A DNA stretch of 64,000 nt, taken from the NCBI RefSeq assembly GCF_002860355.1, contig NZ_NMWU01000008.1:52429-116428 (forward strand). The letters are read 5' to 3'. Both the position numbers and the translations under genes were made by a program. This stretch comes from Bifidobacterium margollesii (GTDB lineage: Bacteria > Actinomycetota > Actinomycetes > Actinomycetales > Bifidobacteriaceae). The notes under the pieces are model-generated. The model made no database searches. It had not been told where the DNA came from and was given only the letters and a program-made list of their open reading frames with translations. Position 1 is the stretch's first letter. Each line of letters starts with the position of its first letter. Shown one piece after another: positions 18,695 to 28,437 of this stretch.

Positions 18695-18734
18695 CCTTGA
18701 TTATGACGCTTTGATTATGGCCTTTGTTATGTGC
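18695..18734. repeat. Short AT-rich direct repeats between hisH and hisA
   Basis: Three consecutive units of 13-14 bases read CCTTGATTATGACG, CTTTGATTATGGC and CTTTGTTATGTGC. They fill the 63-base gap between hisH and hisA, in clear contrast to the GC-rich surroundings. Confidence 0.6.
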
Positions 18735-18745
18735 CTTGACGGTAC

Positions 18746-19387
18746 CTAGAAGGTGCCTATCCAGTTGAGCAGCAGCCGGGCACCCGCCTCGGCGGATTTT
18801 TCGGGATGGAACTGCGTGGCCACCAAAGGCCCTTGTTCCACGGCGGCGACGAATCGGCTGCGACCGTATTCGCACCACGTTACCCGCCGATCATATCCGG
18901 CGAGCAGATCGGCGTGCGGAGCCTTGTCGGTCGGCTCGGTCACGCCGTAGGAGTGCACGAAGTAGAACCGTTCCCCCGCCACTCCACTGAGCAGTCGGGA
19001 ATCCTGCGGAGCCTGAACGGTGTTCCATCCCATGTGGGGCACCACGTCGGCGTCGAGCTGCGACACCGTGCCGCCGATGAGCCCGAGTCCCTCGGTTTCG
19101 ACGCCACCTTCAAGTCCGTGCGCGAACATGACCTGCAATCCCACGCACACGCCCATCACCGGCCGGCCTGCCGCAAGCCTGTCGTAGACCACGCGATCGC
19201 CACCCACGGTTTTCAACCCCTGCACGCAGGCGGCGAACGCGCCCACGCCGGGAACCACGAGTCCGTCGGCCTCGATGGCCTGACGGTAGTCGCTGGTCAA
19301 CGTCACATCGATATCGAGATTCGCCAGCGCGCGAACCATGGATCGCACATTGCCGAATCCGTAGTCAAAGACCACTACTGAGGTCAT
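18746..19387 (-). CDS. hisH: Imidazole glycerol phosphate synthase, glutaminase subunit
   Basis: HisH releases ammonia from glutamine and channels it to HisF, which makes IGP and AICAR. The 213-residue class I amidotransferase has the catalytic triad Cys81 (GVCVGLQ), His194 and Glu196 (TQFHPEKS), plus the family motif VVPGVGAF. HisF is not in this window. The gene is 42 bases downstream of the unknown his-operon gene and 63 bases upstream of hisA. Confidence 0.95.
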   Translation of the reverse strand: MTSVVVFDYGFGNVRSMVRALANLDIDVTLTSDYRQAIEADGLVVPGVGAFAACVQGLKTVGGDRVVYDRLAAGRPVMGVCVGLQVMFAHGLEGGVETEGLGLIGGTVSQLDADVVPHMGWNTVQAPQDSRLLSGVAGERFYFVHSYGVTEPTDKAPHADLLAGYDRRVTWCEYGRSRFVAAVEQGPLVATQFHPEKSAEAGARLLLNWIGTF

Positions 19388-19429
19388 TGATCCGCCTTCC
19401 TCGTTACGGTCAGTAATTACGTCGACGAC

Positions 19430-20050
19430 TCAGTCCACTTCGGATCCGCGCGTGGAGCCGCCGCGCCCGAACCGCGTATGCCCCGCGATCACCTTCAGGG
19501 CTTCGGCCCGTTCCATCTTCCCGGCATCCACCACGTCGAGCCCCTGTGCCTTGAGATCATCCACCTTCGTGGTGCCGATGAGCAGATCCTCGACGAACGG
19601 CGGCGTGGACATGAACAGCACCGGTGGCGCGAACTGCGAGCCGGGCTTGCCGTTGACGTACAGCGTGGCCTCCAGCTTGTCGGCGCGATTCACCGCAAGC
19701 ACCACGGATAGTCCCGAAACCACGGTGGTCAGGTCACGCGCCGCCGCCTCCGGACCATCTCCGTTCACGTTGCGCAGCACTGCCACGGCACCGCTCTCGT
19801 TGCCGACGCATTCGGCGGAGATGTCGGAAAGCTGGCAGAACGCGGCCAGAAGATCGGCCGCACTCAGCTGGGTGATCAGCACAGCGCATCGCGCCTTGTT
19901 CCCCAACAGGCCTTCCAGTTCGGAATCGAAGGAATCGAATCCGTTGAGATCGTTTTCGAAGCCGGCCAGAGCGGCGTTGATCTCCTCCTCGCTGAAGGAG
20001 TCGGGGTCCCGATCCTTGTCGGGCGTATTGGGAATTCGATCGTCGCTCAT
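19430..20050 (-). CDS. Unknown protein inside the his operon
   Basis: I do not recognise a family for this 206-residue protein. The first 45 residues are very acidic and polar ([21 protein letters not shown]...), followed by an alpha/beta-looking region ([25 protein letters not shown], then [48 protein letters not shown]) and a basic end ([11 protein letters not shown]-like). No signal peptide, membrane segment or catalytic motif is visible. Its ATG overlaps the hisB stop by four bases (ATGA), so it is translationally coupled to hisB and probably matters to histidine synthesis or to enzymes encoded beside it. Confidence 0.8.
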   Translation of the reverse strand: MSDDRIPNTPDKDRDPDSFSEEEINAALAGFENDLNGFDSFDSELEGLLGNKARCAVLITQLSAADLLAAFCQLSDISAECVGNESGAVAVLRNVNGDGPEAAARDLTTVVSGLSVVLAVNRADKLEATLYVNGKPGSQFAPPVLFMSTPPFVEDLLIGTTKVDDLKAQGLDVVDAGKMERAEALKVIAGHTRFGRGGSTRGSEVD

Positions 20051-20646
20051 AGCGCTCCCTTGGTGCTGGGGATACCATCGACGCGGGGATCCGGCTCGAC
20101 CGCGAATCGCAAGGCCCTCGCCAGCGCCTTGAACTCGGCTTCGGCGATGTGATGCGGGTCACGGCCCGCCAGCACCTGCATGTGCAGGCAGATGCCGGCA
20201 TGCAGTGCGATGGACTCCATGACGTGCCGCACGAGCGACCCGGTGAAATGCCCGCCCATCATGCAGTATTCGAAACCTGCTGGCTCTCCGGAGCATACGG
20301 CGTACGGGCGGCCGGATATGTCGACCACGGCCTTGGCCAGCGCTTCGTCCAGCGGCACGGTGGCGTCCGCGAACCGACGGATGCCGCGCTTGTCGCCCAG
20401 CGCCTGCTTCAGAGCCTCGCCGAACACGATCGCAGTGTCCTCCACGGTGTGATGCACATCGATGTCGGTGTCTCCCGTGGCTTTGATGCTCAGGTCGATC
20501 AGCGAATGCTTGCCCAGCGCGGTCATCATGTGATTGTAGAACGGCACCGACGTGTCGATATCGGTTCTGCCGGTGCCGTCGAGGTTCAGGCTCAAGGTGA
20601 TGTCCGATTCGCTGGTCACCCTGTGGATCGTTGCGGTACGTACCAT
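20047..20646 (-). CDS. hisB: Imidazoleglycerol-phosphate dehydratase
   Basis: HisB removes water from IGP to give imidazole acetol phosphate. The 199-residue single-function form has the duplicated metal-binding motifs [11 protein letters not shown] and [12 protein letters not shown] in the first half and [13 protein letters not shown] and [17 protein letters not shown] in the second. I chose the ATG at 20646 ([11 protein letters not shown]); the longer open frame runs into the 3' end of hisC. It overlaps the unknown downstream gene by four bases and follows hisC after one base. Confidence 0.95.
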   Translation of the reverse strand: MVRTATIHRVTSESDITLSLNLDGTGRTDIDTSVPFYNHMMTALGKHSLIDLSIKATGDTDIDVHHTVEDTAIVFGEALKQALGDKRGIRRFADATVPLDEALAKAVVDISGRPYAVCSGEPAGFEYCMMGGHFTGSLVRHVMESIALHAGICLHMQVLAGRDPHHIAEAEFKALARALRFAVEPDPRVDGIPSTKGAL

Positions 20647-20647
20647 G

Positions 20648-21805
20648 TCAGGCCTCCTTCTGCGCCAGTTCCAGCACTTCGACGAACGCCTTGCGGAAGG
20701 TCGCCATTTCCTCGTCGGTGCCCATGCAGACGCGCAGCCAGCCATCGGGGCCGACGTCGCGGATCAGCACGCCTCTGTTCAGCAGTTCGTTGAAGATGAA
20801 GTCTCGATCATCGAACAGACCGAAGTACACGAAGTTCGATTCCGAATGGGCGACGGTGAGCGGACGCCCCTTATAGGTCAGGGAGCCGAGCCACTGAGCT
20901 GTGGCCTCACGGGTTTCGCGAAGGTGCGCGACGGTGCTGAGCTGTTCGTCGGTGTGTTCCAGCGCGGCGAGCGCCGCGGCCTGGGTCACCGCACTCAGGT
21001 GGTACGGCATGCGTACGATGCGCATCGCGTCGACGATGCCCTGATCGGCGGCGACATAGCCGACTCGAGCTCCCGCATAGGCGAACGCCTTGCTCATCGT
21101 GCGGCTGACCGCCAGATTCGGATGATCGGCTATCAGCGTGACGGCGGAGGGTACGCCCGGGGTACGGAATTCGACATAGGCTTCGTCGACCACAAGGATC
21201 GGGTGCACGCCATCATCCGCCCCATCGACGTCCGCCTGCTCGCATGCGGCGAGAAGACGCCGGGTCTGATCCATCGGCAACGGTGTGCCGGTGGGATTGT
21301 TCGGGCTGGTGACCAGCACCATGGCCGGCTTCACCTCGTTGATCGCGGCGATCGCGGCATCGACGTCCAACGTGAAATCCTCGTTGCGGGGCACGGTGAC
21401 CCACTGCGTAAAGGTGTCTCGGGCGTATTCGGGATACATGGAATACGTCGGCGCGAATCCGAGCGCCTTACGCCCGGGGCCTCCGAATGCCTGGAACAGC
21501 TGCAGCATGATCTCATTGGATCCGTTGGCCGCCCAGATCTGCTCGGGATCCAGACGGGTATGCGACTCCTTGGCGAGGTAATCGCTGAACGCACGGCGCA
21601 GAGCCATGTGCTCCCGATCAGGGTATCGGTTGAGCGTGGGGGCGATCCGCCGCACACGCTCCGCAATGGTATCGACCACATCGGGAGCCGGCGGATACGG
21701 ATTCTCATTGACGTTCAGGCACACCGGAACGTCGAGCTGCGGAGCGCCGTAGGGCTCCTCACCCTTCAGATCGTTGCGCAGTGGAAGACTGGCGGGAATG
21801 CTCAT
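20648..21805 (-). CDS. hisC: Histidinol-phosphate aminotransferase
   Basis: HisC is a fold-type I PLP enzyme that transfers an amino group from glutamate to imidazole acetol phosphate. The 385-residue protein has NVNENPYPP at 31-39, the substrate/PLP-contacting SPNNPTGT (167-174), DEAY (207-210) with the PLP-binding Asp, and the Schiff-base lysine Lys239 in [17 protein letters not shown]. Its start overlaps the hisD stop by four bases, and its stop is one base from the hisB start, so the three genes are tightly coupled. Confidence 0.95.
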   Translation of the reverse strand: MSIPASLPLRNDLKGEEPYGAPQLDVPVCLNVNENPYPPAPDVVDTIAERVRRIAPTLNRYPDREHMALRRAFSDYLAKESHTRLDPEQIWAANGSNEIMLQLFQAFGGPGRKALGFAPTYSMYPEYARDTFTQWVTVPRNEDFTLDVDAAIAAINEVKPAMVLVTSPNNPTGTPLPMDQTRRLLAACEQADVDGADDGVHPILVVDEAYVEFRTPGVPSAVTLIADHPNLAVSRTMSKAFAYAGARVGYVAADQGIVDAMRIVRMPYHLSAVTQAAALAALEHTDEQLSTVAHLRETREATAQWLGSLTYKGRPLTVAHSESNFVYFGLFDDRDFIFNELLNRGVLIRDVGPDGWLRVCMGTDEEMATFRKAFVEVLELAQKEA

Positions 21806-23184
21806 TTAAGACCCGCTTCCTTCTCCTGCTCGTCCAGCGTGGCCTTGTCGTAGGGATCCTTGACGAATCGGCTGAGCACGCACTCACCGTGGCCCGGAAG
21901 ATCCTCGGAGACGGCGAAGGCGTTGATTCGCGCGGCCAGTTCCTTGAGACCACGCTCGTCGTATTCGATGACCTCGACGGGCTTCATGAAGGTGTGCACG
22001 CCGAGGGCCGCGGCGAAACGTGCGGTGCCGCCGGTGGGCAGAACATGGTTGGAGCCGGACATGTAGTCGCCCAGCGGAACCGGCGAATACGGGCCGCGGA
22101 AGATGGCGCCGGCGTTGCGGATCCGCGCGATCACGGCATCCGGATCGGCGGTTTGGATTTCAAGGTGTTCCGCCGCGTAGGCGTTGGCCGCCGCAATGGA
22201 CTGGTCGAGATCGTCGGTGAGCACGATGGCGGACTGGGTGCCGGACAGCGACGTATGCACACGATCGGCATGCTCGGTGCGCGGCACGCGGTAGGCCAGC
22301 GATTCCTGCACCTTGTCGGCGATGTCGGTGGAATCGGTGAAGAGCACGGAACCGGCAAGCTCATCATGTTCGGCCTGACCGATCAGATCGGCGGCGAGCC
22401 AGCTGGGATTGGCGTCCTTGTCGGCGATGATGCCGATCTCGGTGGGGCCGGCGACCGCGTCGATGCCGACGATGCCGGAGACCAGTGATTTCGCGGTGGC
22501 GACGAAGATGTTACCCGGACCGGTGATCTTGTCGACGGGATCGCACAGCACGTCGCCGTCCTGAGGTTCGGATCCCTTGGCTCCGTATGCGAACATGGCG
22601 ATGGCCTGAGCGCCTCCGACGGCGTAGACCTCATCGACGCCCAGAATCGCGCAGGTGGCGAGAATGGTCTTGTCGGGCAGGCCATCGGCGGTGGCCTTGC
22701 TCGGCGGCGTGGCGATGGCCAGCGATTCGACGCCGGCGGCCTGGGCGGGCACCGCGTTCATGATCACGGAGCTGGGGTACACGGCCTTGCCGCCGGGAAC
22801 GTACAGGCCCACCCTCTGGACGGGGATCCAGCGTTCGGATACGCGGGCGCCTTCGGCCAGATCGGTGTGGAACGGCGCAGGCACCTGTGAAGCGGAGACC
22901 GCGCGGCATCGGCGCACGGACTCCTCGATGGCGGCACGGACTTCGGGATCGAGCGTCTCGAGCGCCCGGGTCATCTCCTCGACCGGTACACGCAGGTGCT
23001 CGGGACGGATGCCGTCGAACTTCTCCTCGAAATCGCGAAGCGCCGCAGCGCCGCGGGCTTTCACGTCGTCGAGGATCGGACGAACGAGCTCGGTCGCCTC
23101 CTGAGTGCCCATCTGGGCGCGGGGCATGGCCTCCAGCAGTTCGGCGCGAGTGAGGTTCTTTCCGCGCAAATCGATGATGCGCAT
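21802..23184 (-). CDS. hisD: Histidinol dehydrogenase
   Basis: HisD carries out the last two oxidations from histidinol to histidine with NAD and zinc. The 460-residue protein shows the family blocks VGLYVPGGKAVYPSSVIMNAVPAQ, DKITGPGNIFVATAKSLV and GPTEIGIIADKDANP, and the zinc-site region GSNHVLPTGGTARF. I chose the ATG at 23184 (MRIIDLRG), with AAGAGAAG just upstream; an in-frame ATG at 23208 is possible. It is the first gene of the operon. Confidence 0.95.
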   Translation of the reverse strand: MRIIDLRGKNLTRAELLEAMPRAQMGTQEATELVRPILDDVKARGAAALRDFEEKFDGIRPEHLRVPVEEMTRALETLDPEVRAAIEESVRRCRAVSASQVPAPFHTDLAEGARVSERWIPVQRVGLYVPGGKAVYPSSVIMNAVPAQAAGVESLAIATPPSKATADGLPDKTILATCAILGVDEVYAVGGAQAIAMFAYGAKGSEPQDGDVLCDPVDKITGPGNIFVATAKSLVSGIVGIDAVAGPTEIGIIADKDANPSWLAADLIGQAEHDELAGSVLFTDSTDIADKVQESLAYRVPRTEHADRVHTSLSGTQSAIVLTDDLDQSIAAANAYAAEHLEIQTADPDAVIARIRNAGAIFRGPYSPVPLGDYMSGSNHVLPTGGTARFAAALGVHTFMKPVEVIEYDERGLKELAARINAFAVSEDLPGHGECVLSRFVKDPYDKATLDEQEKEAGLK

Positions 23185-23209
23185 GATCTTCTCTTCAGTA
23201 TTGGTCATA

Positions 23210-23224
23210 CCTACCGATGGTAGG
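23210..23224. promoter_or_regulatory. Inverted repeat upstream of hisD
   Basis: CCTACC-GAT-GGTAGG is a perfect 6-3-6 palindrome 26 bases upstream of the chosen hisD start, and it abuts the alternative ATG at 23208. It may be an operator or a leader hairpin for the his operon; no regulator is identified here. Confidence 0.4.
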
Positions 23225-23305
23225 AAACCCTTCTGACAGATAATCCCATATCGCGCCCATCGTCTCACACTTCGGAGAACGGCGCCGAGCCGTTTCGAGC
23301 AGGGG

Positions 23306-26300
23306 TCAGGCGGCCACCAGACTGGCCGGGCCAAACACCGTCTTGATCTCGCCGAACAGCGACGCATCGCGTTTGACTCGGAACCGATCCCCGAAGGTGA
23401 GCATGCGCACATTGCCTTTGTCGTCGCTGATCGCCAGCTTCACCTCGCAGTATCCGGGGTGCTGCTGCAGAATGTCCGACAACGACTGCGCGTGACGACG
23501 ATCCAACGCGGTGGACGGCAGCATGATGACCAGCGGCCGCTCATCCTCCGCGTCGAGCGTCGGCACCTCCATCTCGGTGGCGCGCAGCGAAACGGTCTCG
23601 TCGCGCAGCTCCACCATGCCGCGGATGCGCACCACGGTGTCCAGAGACATCTCCGAAGCGCTGCTCTCATACACCTTGCCGAAGAACATGCACTGTATGG
23701 AGCTTTCCATGTCCTCGATGGTCACTATGGCCCACGGATTGCCCTTCTTCGATACCCGTCGGTCGATGCTCGTGATCAGACCGGCGATCGCCACCTGCTC
23801 GCGATCCCCCATGGTCTTGGCTCGATCGACCAGCTGGGCGATGGACATGTCCCGCAACCCGGCCAGCACGGCCGCCATGCCGCTCAGCGGATGGTCGGAC
23901 ACGTACAGGCCGAGCATCTCCCGTTCGAAGTTGAGCTTGGTCTTCTTGTCCCACTCATCCATATCGGGTACGGTCACGTCGGCGTCGCCCATCGCGTCGC
24001 CGACGGAGTCGGCGTCGTCCATGCCGGCGAACAGGTCGAACTGTCCTTCGGACTCCTTGCGTTTGAGCGGCACCACCTGATTGATGGCCGTTTCGTGGAT
24101 CGTGAACAACGCCCGACGATTCGGATCGATGGAGTCGAACGCCCCGGCCTTGATCAGCGATTCCACCAGACGCCGGTTCAGCGCGGTGAGCGGCACCCGC
24201 TTGACGTAGTCCATGAAGTTCACGTACTTGCCATGCGGACCATTGCGTTCGGCGATGATGTCGGCCACGGCCTTTTCCCCCACGTTGCGGATGGCGCCGA
24301 GGCCGAATCGCACCACGTCGCCGACTGCCGAGTATTCGAGCACCGACTCGTTGACGTCGGGAGGCAGCACCTGAATGCCCATGCGGCGCGCCTCGCCGAG
24401 ATACAACGCGGTTTTGTCCTTGTTGGTGCTGGCGCCCTGCAGCAGCGCAGCCATGAATTCGGTGGGGTAATGGGTCTTGAGATAGGCGGTCCAATACGAG
24501 ATCAGCCCATAGGCGGCGGAATGGGCCTTGTTGAAGGCATAGCCGGAGAACGGCACGAGGATCTCCCAGATCGCCTCGGCCGCCTCTTCGGAATAGCCGT
24601 GCTCCTTCATGCCGGCGAAGAACGGCACCTTCTCCTTGGCCAGCACCTCGGGCTTCTTCTTGCCCATGGCGCGTCGAAGCACATCGGCCTTGCCCAGCGA
24701 ATAGCCAGCGAGGATTCGTGCGGCGGACTGCACCTGCTCCTGATAGATGATCAGGCCGTAGGTTTCGTCAAGCACCTCCTTGAGCGGCTGGTCGAGTTCC
24801 GGATGGATCGGCTCGATCTTCTGCAGACCGTTCTTACGCTTGGCGTAGTTGGTGTGGGACTCCATGCTCATGGGGCCGGGTCGATACAGTGCGATGAGTG
24901 CGGAAATGTCGTTGAAGTTGGTGGGCTTCAACGTTCTCAGCAGCGAACGCATGCCGTCGCCATCGAGCTGGAAGACGCCGAGCGTGTCCCCTCGGGAGAG
25001 TAGCTGGTAGGTCTTTTCGTCGTCCAGGGGGATCTTGGTGTAGTCGATCGGCTTCTTGCCGTTGTTTTCGATGTTGCGTAGGGTGTCGCGGATCACCGTG
25101 AGGTTGGAAAGACCGAGGAAGTCCATCTTGACCAGCCCCAGCGTTTCGCAGGTGTGGTATTCGAAGGTGGTGGTCACCGTGCCGTCGGTGCGCTCCAGCA
25201 GCGGCGAGGTGTCGGTGATCGGCTCGCTTCCCATGATGGTGGCGCAGGCGTGGACTCCGGTCTGTCGGATCAGACCCTCGATGCCCATGGCCTCCTCGGT
25301 GATGCGTTTGACGTCCGGATCGGATTCGTACAGTTCGCGGTATTCGCGGGCTTCGGCGTATCGTTTGGCCTTCGGATCGAAGATGTCATGCAGCTTGATG
25401 TCCTTGCCGCCGGTTTCCGCCGGAGGCAGAGCCTTGGTCACACGCTCGCCCATGGAGAACTCGTAACCCATGATGCGGGCGGAGTCCTTGAGCGCCTGCT
25501 TGGTTTTGATGGTGCCGTAGATCACGCATTGCGCGACCTTGTCGTGACCGTACTTCTCCCCCACGTAGTCAAGCACGCGCATACGGCCGTCGGGATCGAA
25601 ATCGACATCGATATCAGGCAGAGACACTCGTTCGGGGTTGAGGAACCGTTCGAAGATCAGACCGTGCTTGAGCGGATCGAGTTCGGTGATGCCCATGGCG
25701 TAGGCCACCATGGCGCCTGCCGCGGATCCTCGTCCCGGGCCGACCATGATGCCGTGCTCCTTGGCCCAGTTGATGTAGTCGGAGACGACGAGGAAGTATC
25801 CGGGGAACTGCATCTGGCAGATCACGCCGCACTCGTAGTCGGCCTGCTTGACCACGTTCAGCGGCACGTTGCCTTCGTACCGCTTCTCCAGCCCCTCCTC
25901 CACCTTCTTGAGGAACAGCGAGGTCTCGTCCCATCCTTCGGGACACTCGAATCGGGGCATGAACGCGCCGTCCTCGCCGTCGTCGAACATCACGTTGCAG
26001 CGTTCCGCGATCTCCAGCGTGTTATCGCAGGCCTCGGGAAGTTCTGAGAACAAGGCCCGCATCTCCTCGGCCGATTTGAGGTAGTATCCGGAACCGTCGA
26101 ATTTGAACCTGTCCGGGTCGTCGAGCTGCGATCCCGAGTTGATGCACAGCATGGCGTCCTGAGCGCCGCGATCTTCCTCATGCACATAGTGCGAATCGTT
26201 GGTGGCGAGCAGCGGGGCGTTCAGCTTCTTCGCGATGTCGAGCAGATCACGGGTGACCTGCGTTTCGATGCTGAGACCGTGATCCATCAGCTCGATGTAG

Positions 26301-26896
26301 AAGTTCTCCCTGCCGAAGATGTCCTGCATCTCACCGGCGGCACGCAATGCCTCGTCGAACTGACCAAGCCTGATTCTCGTCTGGATGATGCCGGACGGGC
26401 ATCCGGAGGAGGCGATCACACCTTTCGAATACGTGGCCAGCACCTCTTTGTCCATACGCGGGTAGCGCATCACACGACCTTCGAGGTTCGCCACCGATGA
26501 AGCCTTGATCAGGTTGACCAGACCTTCATCGGTTTCAGCCCACATGGTCATGTGGGTGATCAGACCGCCGCCGGAGACGTCATCGGGATTGCGCTTGCGA
26601 TGCTTCTCGTCGACGTTCGGATCCCAGTTCGCATCCCAGCTGACCCTGGTCGGATCCTGCCTGGCGGTCTCCGGCGCCACATACGCCTCGATGCCGATGA
26701 TCGGCTTCACCCCCTGCTTGACGGCGGTGCTCCACATCTCGTACGCGCCATGCATGTTGCCGTGGTCGGTGATGGCGACGGCCGGCATGCCAAGTTCCTT
26801 GGCACGGGACACGAGATCCGGGATCTTCGAAGCGCCGTCCAGGAGGGAATAGTGCGTGTGATTGTGCAGGTGCACGAAATTCGACGATTCAGCCAT
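23306..26896 (-). CDS. dnaE: DNA polymerase III alpha subunit
   Basis: DnaE is the replicative polymerase catalytic subunit. The 1196-residue protein starts with a PHP domain (HLHNHTHYSLLDGASKI, His9 and His11), has the polymerase palm with PDIDVDFDPDGR near residue 425, and the FNKAHSAAYGLISY finger motif. The C-terminal half has a tandem HhH region and an OB fold (VAIAGLITSIDRRVSKKGNPWAIVTIEDMESSIQ). I chose ATG 26896 (MAESSNF) over a TTG nine bases upstream. Length and order match the DnaE1 type with no exonuclease domain inserted in PHP. It is last in the run that starts at ftsZ. Confidence 0.96.
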   Translation of the reverse strand: MAESSNFVHLHNHTHYSLLDGASKIPDLVSRAKELGMPAVAITDHGNMHGAYEMWSTAVKQGVKPIIGIEAYVAPETARQDPTRVSWDANWDPNVDEKHRKRNPDDVSGGGLITHMTMWAETDEGLVNLIKASSVANLEGRVMRYPRMDKEVLATYSKGVIASSGCPSGIIQTRIRLGQFDEALRAAGEMQDIFGRENFYIELMDHGLSIETQVTRDLLDIAKKLNAPLLATNDSHYVHEEDRGAQDAMLCINSGSQLDDPDRFKFDGSGYYLKSAEEMRALFSELPEACDNTLEIAERCNVMFDDGEDGAFMPRFECPEGWDETSLFLKKVEEGLEKRYEGNVPLNVVKQADYECGVICQMQFPGYFLVVSDYINWAKEHGIMVGPGRGSAAGAMVAYAMGITELDPLKHGLIFERFLNPERVSLPDIDVDFDPDGRMRVLDYVGEKYGHDKVAQCVIYGTIKTKQALKDSARIMGYEFSMGERVTKALPPAETGGKDIKLHDIFDPKAKRYAEAREYRELYESDPDVKRITEEAMGIEGLIRQTGVHACATIMGSEPITDTSPLLERTDGTVTTTFEYHTCETLGLVKMDFLGLSNLTVIRDTLRNIENNGKKPIDYTKIPLDDEKTYQLLSRGDTLGVFQLDGDGMRSLLRTLKPTNFNDISALIALYRPGPMSMESHTNYAKRKNGLQKIEPIHPELDQPLKEVLDETYGLIIYQEQVQSAARILAGYSLGKADVLRRAMGKKKPEVLAKEKVPFFAGMKEHGYSEEAAEAIWEILVPFSGYAFNKAHSAAYGLISYWTAYLKTHYPTEFMAALLQGASTNKDKTALYLGEARRMGIQVLPPDVNESVLEYSAVGDVVRFGLGAIRNVGEKAVADIIAERNGPHGKYVNFMDYVKRVPLTALNRRLVESLIKAGAFDSIDPNRRALFTIHETAINQVVPLKRKESEGQFDLFAGMDDADSVGDAMGDADVTVPDMDEWDKKTKLNFEREMLGLYVSDHPLSGMAAVLAGLRDMSIAQLVDRAKTMGDREQVAIAGLITSIDRRVSKKGNPWAIVTIEDMESSIQCMFFGKVYESSASEMSLDTVVRIRGMVELRDETVSLRATEMEVPTLDAEDERPLVIMLPSTALDRRHAQSLSDILQQHPGYCEVKLAISDDKGNVRMLTFGDRFRVKRDASLFGEIKTVFGPASLVAA

Positions 26897-26941
26897 GAAT
26901 TCCAATCTACATGGAGCCCTGACGAGCGGGGCGCCGGCAGG

Positions 26942-27871
26942 TCAGGGTTCGCGCTCGGCGGCACGTCGACGCAGCAGATCGAGGGCATGTTCGAGATCGA
27001 CGGGATAGTGAGATCTCACACGAGTCCATACGCGGGTACGCGGATGGCGGAACTCCAGTTCCATGGCATGCAGCCACTGGCGATCAAGCCCCAGCTCCTC
27101 GGCCAGCTTCGGATTCGCACCGTACATGTGATCGCCGACGAGCGGATGACCGATCGAGGAGAAATGCACGCGAATCTGATGGGTTCGCCCGGTTTCCAGA
27201 TTGATGCTGGCCAGGGTGGCCTCCCCGAAACGCTCCAGCACATCCCAATGCGTGACGGCGGGCTTGCCCGACGGCGTGACGGTGAAACGGAAGTCGGAGA
27301 CGCGGTCCCTGCCGATCGGCGCCTCGATGGTGGCCTTGTCCTGTCTGAGGTTGCCTTGGGCCACCGCATGATAGGTCTTGATCACCTCGTGTTCGGAGAA
27401 CTGCCGTCGCATCTCCTTGTAGGCCAGCTCGGACTTGCATACCAGCATCAGTCCGGATGTACCCACGTCGAGCCGGCTGACGATGCCTTGACGTCCCGCG
27501 GCTCCGTAGCTGGTGATGTGCACGCCGCGTTGCAGCAGGCTGCCGAGCACGGTCGGCCCCGTCCACCCCACGGAGGCATGGGCGGCCACCCCTACCGGCT
27601 TGTCGACGACCACCACGTCATCGTCCTCGTACACGATGGACATGTCCTCGGCCAAGGGCTCGGGTTCGACGGTTTCGGTCTTCAACGCGAACTCGACCAT
27701 ATCGCCCGCCAGCAGGGTGGTGGAACGGTCGCATGAGCGATGCAGCAGACGCACCTGCCCGGAATCAATGAGGTGCCCGGCCTTCGACCGTGATTCCCCC
27801 GTCATCTTGGCCACGGCGACGTCGAATCGACGCCCCACCAGTGCATCGGGCGCAGGAACGATGGTTTCCAT
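26942..27871 (-). CDS. RluA-family 23S rRNA pseudouridine synthase, RluD-like
   Basis: The enzyme converts selected uridines in 23S rRNA to pseudouridine. The 309-residue protein has an N-terminal S4 RNA-binding domain (about 13-72) and the catalytic domain with the nucleophilic Asp in GIVSRLDVGTSGLML (about 150). The other RluA signatures are HQIRVHFSSIGHPLVGDHMYG. Its stop is 46 bases from the dnaE start and its start is three bases from the lspA stop, the lspA-rluD coupling common in many bacteria. RluD rather than RluC activity is inferred from that coupling. Confidence 0.92.
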   Translation of the reverse strand: METIVPAPDALVGRRFDVAVAKMTGESRSKAGHLIDSGQVRLLHRSCDRSTTLLAGDMVEFALKTETVEPEPLAEDMSIVYEDDDVVVVDKPVGVAAHASVGWTGPTVLGSLLQRGVHITSYGAAGRQGIVSRLDVGTSGLMLVCKSELAYKEMRRQFSEHEVIKTYHAVAQGNLRQDKATIEAPIGRDRVSDFRFTVTPSGKPAVTHWDVLERFGEATLASINLETGRTHQIRVHFSSIGHPLVGDHMYGANPKLAEELGLDRQWLHAMELEFRHPRTRVWTRVRSHYPVDLEHALDLLRRRAAEREP

Positions 27872-27874
27872 GGT

Positions 27875-28429
27875 TCAGCGCTCCTTGTGTTCGTTCGACG
27901 GCCCGGCGTCCGAATCGCGCGTATCCTCCCGCCCGGCATCACGAAACGGTACGGACAGCAGAATCAGCGCCACCAATCCCACACCGGCCACGACCAGCCA
28001 GATGTCGGCCACATTGCCGACCGACCAGCCGTAGTCGAGAAAATCCACGACGCTGCCATCAAGGAACCCATCGGCGTAGATCACACGATCGACGAGATTG
28101 CCCACGGCCCCGGAAAACGCAAGGGCAAGGCAACCGGCCCATTTCACGGAAGTCGTCCTCACCCCGGCGACCAGCAGACACACGGACACCACCATGGCGA
28201 ACAGGGAGATCAGCCAGGTCGCGGAGGATCCCATACCGAGCGACGCACCGGGGTTATGCAACAGCCGCAGGGACAACAGTCCGGGAACGACCGGAACCTG
28301 CGAATCCGTGGTCAGCGACGACAAGGCCATGTTCTTCGTCACACGGTCCACGATCAGTGTGACGATCGTTACACATACGAAGACGGCCACGCAGACACGC
28401 GGCCGTCTTGCGGTTTTCGACTCAGTCAT
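27875..28429 (-). CDS. lspA: Lipoprotein signal peptidase
   Basis: LspA is an aspartic membrane protease that cuts the signal peptide from diacylated prolipoproteins. The 184-residue protein has four membrane segments and the paired family motifs: LHNPGASLGM (the N in HNPGA), GAVGNLVDRV with the first catalytic Asp, and VVDFLDYGWSVGNVADIW with the second catalytic Asp. The C-terminal 25 residues are charged and probably cytoplasmic. Confidence 0.94.
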   Translation of the reverse strand: MTESKTARRPRVCVAVFVCVTIVTLIVDRVTKNMALSSLTTDSQVPVVPGLLSLRLLHNPGASLGMGSSATWLISLFAMVVSVCLLVAGVRTTSVKWAGCLALAFSGAVGNLVDRVIYADGFLDGSVVDFLDYGWSVGNVADIWLVVAGVGLVALILLSVPFRDAGREDTRDSDAGPSNEHKER

Positions 28430-28437
28430 ACGAAGTT

